Assembly (NCBI RefSeq): GCF_018812025.1
Contig: NC_063049.1
Span: forward strand, 31,808,447-31,872,446
Reading direction: 5' to 3'
Length of the DNA: 64,000 bases
Source of the DNA: Megalobrama amblycephala
Taxonomy: Eukaryota; Chordata; Actinopteri; Cypriniformes; Xenocyprididae
The position numbers and the translations under genes are program-made. Numbering within the stretch: position 1 is the stretch's first letter; every line of letters starts with the position of its first letter. The notes below the pieces were generated by a model. The model was not told where the DNA came from. It did no database searches and saw only the letters and a list, made by a program, of their open reading frames with translations. Shown here piece after piece: positions 23,001-32,000 of the stretch.

Positions 23001-26000
23001 TTGTTGGACCCCTGGGACCCCGCGGGGAGCCTGTAAGTGAGGAGTCACAGTCTGCACTAGTCATACAAAATATATTTTATACGTTGTGGAAAAAATAAAA
23101 AATAATAAGCATCAGAATTAATATGTGAGACATTGAGTAATAGATAGAATAATTATAAATATTAAAATTTAAATCTTAAAACATAGAGCACATTGTTCAT
23201 TTATCATTTATATTAGCAGATTGGTCTAGATGAGTAGTTAAATTAAGAACACAAATAAGAGTAAAACTAAGGAGATTTCCTGTGTTTACAGGGTGAGGAT
23301 GGACGAGATGGGTTTGGTGTACCTGGTCCTAAAGGAAGAAAGGTGAGAGTGTTTTTGTGTATAACAATTTTTTAGCATATTGCTTAAGTACTATTTACTC
23401 AAAATGTATTTTACACATAACACAATTTAATGTTGTTTTAGGGTGATGAAGGTTTCCCTGGTTTCCCTGGTCCAAAGGTGAGATTACTGTAGTTGACTGC
23501 AGCCTACAATAGTTTACAATAGTTATATACTAATGCACTCCTTTAAAGTTCTGCTGTGCAAAACAATAGAAGTAACTAGACGTTAAATCTTAATCAATTG
23601 AAAGGGTGAAGCAGGTGACCCTGGTTCAAATGGAGGACCTGGACCTAGAGGAAACAATGGCCAAAGGGTGAGTAATTTTGATTGAACTGTTTGTCATGAG
23701 GTCATGATGTCCATATTGCCGGTAATGACAGATAATATGTTTGTGTAGGGTACCTCAGGAGCACGTGGTGAGCCTGGTCAATTGGGAGATAATGGATACC
23801 CAGGTCCCATTGTAAGCACCATACTTTGATATAATACTGACTTCTTTGACGTTTTCAGATAAATCCTGCAACAAAAAATTACTTTGAATTAACAGTGTTA
23901 ATTAAGAATTAATAGATGTGAATTAAGAGATGTTCTCTCCTCCAAAGTGTGCCATTTTCTTTGCAGATCATTAGCTTTGATTTACTCAAGCTTTTTTAAC
24001 TAGTGTCAGACATTAGTTTGGTGCACAAAAATGCTCTGTGGAATAAATCCAGATTGCTCTACCCAGCTGTGTTCAGCTGTTGAGAAAGAGTTTCTTTTTT
24101 CTTTTCTTTTTTCGCCACTTATTTTTTTCTGTTGTCAAAAACAGGGCCTAAAAGGACCCAGAGGAGTTGGTCCAGAAGTATGTACTTTTCCTTTCTTTCA
24201 CTTTATAAGTGTCTTTATTATTTAATCCTACTTAAATGTTTGTACCATTAATGACAAAACAATTTTTGGCCTTACAGAAATGTGATCTGGTCAAGAAAAT
24301 TAGGGATAACTGCCGTAAGTATATTGACTCTCCAGTGTAAATCTAATTATGTTGCCTTTCTTATAGTTTGAGTTAGAATTTTATATACTTTCTTGTAGTT
24401 ATGCTTTAAGGTTTTGAAATCTTTCTTTCTTTCTTTTTCTAGCTTGCTGCTATGGTAAGTGAACGATGAACAATCACTTCTGCATTTGCATTCTGCTGTT
24501 AGAATCACAGTTTCAAACACTCATTGTGTAACACTGTACTTCCAGTTCAGCTTTTGAATATTTAAATCCTCAGGTGCTCAGGAATGTCCCCTATACCCCA
24601 CTGAGTTGGCCTTTGCCCTGGATGCATCAGATGGTGTATCACGCCCTGCTTTCAACAACATGCGGGAGACTGTTCTCCGCTTGGTCAGTGACATCACTAT
24701 TGCTGAGAGCAACTGTCCCCGGGGCGCTCGTGTTGCTCTTGCGCTCTACAACAATGAGGTGACTACCGAGATACGCTTTGCAGATACCCAGAAGAAGCGA
24801 GCACTTGTTGAACGAGTTCAAGGGCTCCAGGCTCTGCAGACCCGTAAGCCGCGCAGCTTGGAGACGGCTATGAACTTCATTGCACAGAACACATTCAAGA
24901 GAGTTCGCAGTGGCTTCCTTGTACGCAAGGTTGCTGTTTTCTTTGTCAACGCTGCTGCTTCAATCACACCAGAATTCAGTGCCGCTGCTCTGCGCCTCTA
25001 CGATGCAGGAATTTCCTCTGTATTCATTCTTAACCGTGAAGATCGTCCACTCACAAGAGCCTTGCAGGTAAGAGCAGCTGAAGGGCAAATATTGTAATTG
25101 GTGTAAAGAATAAGAACTAAGAACTTAATGCTTAGTTAATCTTGAAAATTTCAGGTCATATGCATAACAACTGTAATTTTAAAAATGTGTCAAGTAACTT
25201 CACACCTTCAGTCAGATAACTTCCAAATCAGTTTGCAGCTTACATAATTTTGCAGTGTTTGAAGTTAAATACCGGAAAATGTCAACTTCTTGGATAAATT
25301 AACTTGAATTAACTCTACATAAAAAAACTTTACCTGACAGGTTTAATAAGTGTTTTACTGCAACAGTAGTAAATGAAGTGAAAACTTGACACAACCATTG
25401 TTCTTATTAGATTGCTGGTGTAAATGAAACCATATCATTGTGTTACATTTACTCTGTTTCAGCTTAACAACACTGCATTAGCCCAGATTATTGTCCTACC
25501 CTCACCTGGAAGTGCTGAATACAACAATGTAATCAAGAAGATCATGACCTGCCATATCTGCTTAGGTAAAACTGTTATCATGAGTACACCACAATTTAGT
25601 ATAAAAAGAAAAGCCACCAAACTAATTAAAGTCAAACCATGATCATAAATGACAAAACAGTAGCAAAAGAGAATGTCTGAATGTAATATTTCATCTGTCA
25701 CAATTCTTTTAGATTTCTGTGCCCCGGATCCGATCTGTGGTAATATTGGACGTGGAGTCCGTGTCCGAGACCGGAGGGATCCCACCACTGACTTGGACAT
25801 CGACATGGCCTTCATTCTCGATAGCTCAGAGAGCACCTGGCCTTCCGTCTTCTTAGAGATAAAGCAATATTTGGCTCTAATGATAGAACAGCTAGAGATG
25901 TCCCCTGAGCCAACCAGCACTACCCATCATGCTCGAGTGGCACTTGTCCAGCATGCACCTTATGAATACTTGAACAATGGCAGTGGAATACCCATCAGCG

Positions 26001-29000
26001 TGGCCTTTGGTTTGACAGATCACAAGTCACCAAGCAGTGTTCGAAGCTTCTTACAGGATAAGGTGCACCAGTTGCAGGGAGGACGTGCCCTTGCAGCTGC
26101 TCTTGAAGGCACTGTTGAACATGTGTTTGAGAAGGCTCCACATCCCCGGCACTTGAAAGTATTAGTTATTTTGGTGACTGGACCAGTTGAACTGCATGAG
26201 GAGAGGATAATAAGGGCCGCCACTGAAGTTAAATGCAAAGGGTACTTCATAGTGGTGATGGCAGTTGGAAAGCTGTTCAGTGCAGGTGATATCCGTGTCC
26301 TGGCCCAGGTGGCAAGCGAGCCTTCAGATGTGTTCTTTAAGAGGGTGGATAGACCTTCAGGCTTCTATGATGACCATATTCAGACATTTGCCAGACTGTT
26401 GCCCAAGTACCTCGGCCGTAAGTTAGAGAAATCATTTAACATTCTCAAAATCATGTATTAGTTTGTCATTTCGTACCAGGTTCTTCTCTAGGAACTGTTG
26501 CTGACAGTTTCTTTATTCTTTCTATATAGTTGAAAATGCTTTGTACCTGTCGCCTGAAGTCGTTAAGAAGTGCCAGTGGTATCAGAGTGACCAGCCACAC
26601 AAAGTCCCATTCAATTTACCACAAACAGAGGAGTGAGTATATTTATGTGCAATGTTCCCTGTGAACTGCACATGCACGCATTTGATGTTGCTCCTGCATA
26701 GACAGACAGACAGACTCAGAAGACAGACAGTACTGTATGAGTTGCTAATTAATTTAACTCATGTTAATACTGAGTTTGTCGATATATTGTGTGAATGTCG
26801 CTATGACATCTTCCAGGAAACAACAGAAGCATTATGGACAGCAGGAGGTTCATGACAGAAAACATAAAGGTACTGACAGTATGCTTTGTAGGCTGTCTGT
26901 ATTTGTTTAAAAAATAATGTTTAGGGTTTATGTCATGTCACATTGTGTGAATGTGTTTGTCCAGAAAAAGGTATGGAGGAACTGCATCTGGTTAATGTCA
27001 CCTCCAGCGGATTCTCCCTACAGTGGTTGAGTGGAGATTCAAAGGCAACCCATGAGGTTACTGTGACTCGTCTGAAGGATCATAGTTTGGTACTGAGGAA
27101 AAATGTGACTGGCAGCCATCTCTCCATTACTGAGCTGGAGGCAGCCCAAACCTATCACGTAGTGGTCAACACTCACAGTGCCAATGGTCATGTTGCCAGC
27201 ACCTACAAAGGCATTGTTCCCACAAGTAAGCTTGTGATGTTTTTCACATAAATTACTGTTTGTGTGATCATGAATTAAATCAAAGTACTATTTTGTAGAT
27301 GATATTATAAGTATGATTTGATGAGTAAAGACTTGAAAAGGTATGCTTTAAAGGACCAGTCAATTAAAAAAAAATTAAATAGTAATCTACTTCCCTATAA
27401 AGCAGTATGATTTTTTTTTTTACCACTTTTGTGGAACACAAAATCATTATACAGTAGGTCTGCTGCAGATTAACTGTGGTACATTTATGACAGATGATGC
27501 AAGAGTTTCCTTGTCTGCATACCCTTATGAAAAGAAAATATATCTCCCTATATACTGTATGAGTGATCAATATATTAAATGATTTAATGGTATATTTGAA
27601 AATATACAGAATAATATATTGTGTTAATATATTACAATATATTGAATAATACATAAATAATTGCCACTTTTCATATATTGAACATACATTAATATGTTGA
27701 ATACATTAATATGTTGAATACATTAATACATTATTTTTACTAATATATCATAATGTACGTAATTTTATATTCAGTAATACACTTCATAATATATAGATGT
27801 ACATGTGATTAGATATGGTACTCAATGTGTAATATATTGCAGATATATTTATTCATGCAGTATAAACACACATATATAGAGAAATATATACAGTATTATA
27901 ATATATTTCTTATATTTTATAATTATTTACATTATAAATGTTTCATATTTTCAAGCTAGTTAACAAGAACACAAGCACACCTGCATGTACTAAAGTAATT
28001 AGCAAAGAGACTATCACAAAGGCATTACTTTTTAAATTATAGTCCTAAAGGGTTAGTTCGCCCAAAAATGAAAATTATATAATTTATTACTCACCCTTTA
28101 TGTTGTTCCACACCCGTAAGATATTTTTGATCAAATCTGCTGGCTCAGTGAGGCCTCTATTACCAGCAAGATTACGGAGCACCAAAGACACGTGATTTCA
28201 ATAAACGAGGCTTCGTTACGTCATAAGTGTTTCGAAATTTCAATAGTTCACGTGACTTTGGCAGTTTGATACGCAATCTGAACCACTGATTCAAAACAAA
28301 AGATTTGTAAAGCTTTGAAGCAGTGTTTTGAAATCGGCCATCACTAGATATTGTTGAAAAGTCGTTATTTAGTTTTTTTGGTGTACAAAAGTATTCCCGT
28401 CGCTTTAAAATATTAAGGTTAAACTACTGTACTCACATGAACTATTTTAAATATGTTTTTAGTACCTTTCTGGGCATCTGAGAGTGTTAATTATCTTGCT
28501 GGCAATAGAGGCCTCACTGAGCCAGTAGATTTTATCAAAAATATCTTAATTTGTGTTCTGAAGATGAACAAAGGTCTTACGGGTGTGGAATGACATGAGG
28601 GTGAGTAATAAATGGCAGAATTTTCATTTTTGGGTGAACTTACAGATTAATCTAACCAGAGGCTCTACTCTTCAGCACAATGGTAACCCTAAAAATTTAG
28701 ACATACCAGAAAACCTTTTAAATTCCAAAATAATAGAACATCAATCACTAACAGATCTCTACCTATATTAATATTGAGAAAAAAAAACATGAAATAACAC
28801 TTAATTTTAACATTTACTCTGCTTTAACAGTTAGAAGCAAAGCATGCTGGGAACTATAAATCTGCTATAACTCATTCCGTGAATGTGTGTACACATATAT
28901 GTGTGTACATACATTCACATTTATTTGGGAACATGTATGTGCAATATATGTGCACAATAAAAGATACAACTTTATGAATATTACATGTAATGTTATCTTT

Positions 29001-32000
29001 GTCTTAATTTTGAAATATTTTATATGTATCAATATATAGCCATACATGGTCAATGCATATATTGCAGTATATTGAAAAACATAAGCACTAGTAGGAAATG
29101 TGTTATGTAATATATCACATTATATTTTGCAGTATATTCCCATATATTTTGTTCTGTAAGGGTACAGGTGGAAACACTATGTGCTTAACTCCACAAAAGG
29201 AAGAAACTGCACTAAAACCTTATTTGGTTAGTGAAGTAGATTTGCGACCTGTGCTGGAAGACATTTTCAGTGAATAGCAACTTGTGGTGTGTTTCTCACA
29301 AACTTATTGGGTTCCTTTGACTTATATAGTACAAGACATAAACACTACTTTTCAGTGCGTTTTGGGGGATTGGGCAGCCCTAGTTCTTAATTATTTTTAT
29401 TTTTTTATATATATATAAAAAAAGGAGACTGGATGTCCTACTCAAAAGCATCTTTCATATTCCCTGATCATGAAAAATCATGCAGGTTTCCGACGTCAGT
29501 TAGAGTGAACCATTGACTTAATTTCCTTTTTTGTGAATTGTTCTTTTAATGTTGGGCTTTGCAGGATGACATTAACCTCATATTCATCCTTTTGAACAGA
29601 ATCAGCACATCCAAAGGTCCTTACTGTAAGTGATGTGATGGGGATTGTGCCTACTGCACCCTTGAGTAAACCAGAAACAAGTAAGTGACAGAGAATTTGC
29701 TTCACAGACTGTTTCAGTAGGATTTTTGCACATTTGATTAGTATAACTTAAAGACAAAAGACGAGGATGTATTTTATCATCCTATGTATGCTTCAAATCT
29801 TGCCAGAAAACTGAGATCTAGTAAACCTTAAATTTGTCCTTTTTAACAGAATCAGCAGAACAGAAAATTCTTAATGCCAGCAAAATGACTGGGTTGATGT
29901 CCACTGCACCCTTGAGTAAACCAGAAATTGGTAAGTGACAGAACAGAAGAATGCAATGAATAGAATATAACATAGAAAGCAGTGAGAATACTGTATTTTG
30001 ATAGACCTTGCCCTGTACACAGTTCAGAGTTTGATAAGTATAATTGCATTATGATTACTGTGAACTATGATCTCTGCAGGATTTAGTTAACCTCAGATTT
30101 GTTTTGAACAGAATCAGCAGAACAGAAGGTTATTATTCCAAGTGAAGTGATGGGGAGTGGGCCTTCTGCTCCCTTAAGTAAACCAGAAATTAGTAAGTAA
30201 CACAGAGTATTTTCTCTGTAATATATAAGCAATTTTTAAGCCAATATAATATAATGGGCACAGCACAGCTTTTGTAATTGGAATCGGTTTGCATAAAACA
30301 AACAAACACAGATGTAATTCATTCTTAGTGTATTACCCTTTGATTATTTTGATGGCCCTTTAGAGTTTAAATATGAATGCATTATTGTTGGCTGAAAACA
30401 ATGAGCTCTGTGAGATCTGATTAATTCATATTGGTCATTTTGAGCAGAAACGGCGGAACAGAAGGTTCTTGCTCCGAGTGAAGTAATGGGGATGGTGTCC
30501 TCTGCATCTTTAAGTAAACCAGAAAAAAGTAAGTGATGCATACGATTAACAATATAGTTTACTGTATATTAGAAAAAAACTATTTTTAGTTTTTTACATA
30601 TCCAGTAGAGCATAATATGTAAAACTTGATATTTTCTGTGATTCCGATCCACAAACAAACAGCACATGCATCAGCATAAATTAATGAAGGTTTTTCATTT
30701 ACTTGTTTGTGAGATTCTAAGGACAAGTATTCTAGTTGAATTTTTTGGAGAACATCTTGTTTAAATCATACATGAAAGCAGCATTGTGGGTGCTTTGGGA
30801 TTAAAAAAATCATGACATTAGAGGTTTCTTGTGTATCAGTCTTGTGCATAAATGTTAAAACATTAAGATCAACAATGAAATGTCTGCATATATAATATTC
30901 TTTGTACTTATTGTTTAAAAGATGAAATAACAACAGTTAAACCTGTGAATTTACAAGCCAGAAAAGCTGAGAAAACTGTATTGGAGAATCTGTACTGTAT
31001 TTATTTATTCTGTTCTGTTATGATGGAGGCATTTGGCATAGCAAAGCATTGAGATCATTGTCTTATAAGTTGGTAATAGGGAACCCCTTTTCATTCAGGG
31101 CACTTTGACTTTCAACATAAATGCATCTAAAAAAAATAATAAACTAACCTAAATTACATTTAACTACACATCATTTGACTTGATAACCCACTAACAAAGT
31201 GCAATACTTACTTTGAAGGAAAACAATGGTTTTCACATAAAAGGCATGTTTACTCTGTAGGGGTTATGAAGCACACATTTGTATGATGGTCCCAGCACAG
31301 GCACAGTTAATGAGACTGACATCACACTAATTACCTGCAGATGGCGAGTGTACAATATATAAATCAAATGAACTAGAAACGACAGTATATGTGCTTCAAA
31401 GAGCTTTTGCAGACAGGGTCACTTGTTTTTTCTCGACCAACAGTGCTGATAATACTAAAGTGAATGCACTTAGAAACTTCAGTCATATTTTGAACCAAAG
31501 ATATTTACAGAGGTCATACTATCTAATCTGTAAATAGAGGACTGTATGTGTTTTGGTGGCCTTTGCAAGTATAACACAACAAAGATTTAACATTACAATT
31601 TGAAATCAAGCTTTGATTTGAAATGACACATGGTTTGCATTTTCTTGATTTTGCTAATAATTTGCTAATCCCTTTCAATGAGTTATAACAATCACCTAAT
31701 ATTTACAGATTACATGTTCATTTTACTTACAACACTAACAGTCTTTGTCTTTCCTCTTTCATGATAAACCCTCTTTGTTTGTCTCTGTGTTTGCATGTTT
31801 CAGTTAACAATTTTATGGACCCATGCTCACTTGACTTTGACACTGGACTGCCATGCAAAGATTACCAAGCTAAGTGGTACTTTGACAGAAAGAACGGATT
31901 CTGTACACAGTTCTGGTATGGAGGTTGTGGAGGAAATGACAATAGGTTTGAGACTGAGGCTGATTGCCTCAAACGCTGCATGAAGACAGGTATGTGCGCA

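Noticed and set aside
25459..25920. 153-codon minus-strand frame
   Set aside because: Antisense to the C1 and C2 VWA exons of col6a3 and crosses an intron; no protein similarity.
30919..30980. Fifth mini-exon of the 81-bp series
   Set aside because: Residues differ and the only nearby gt donor is in the wrong phase.
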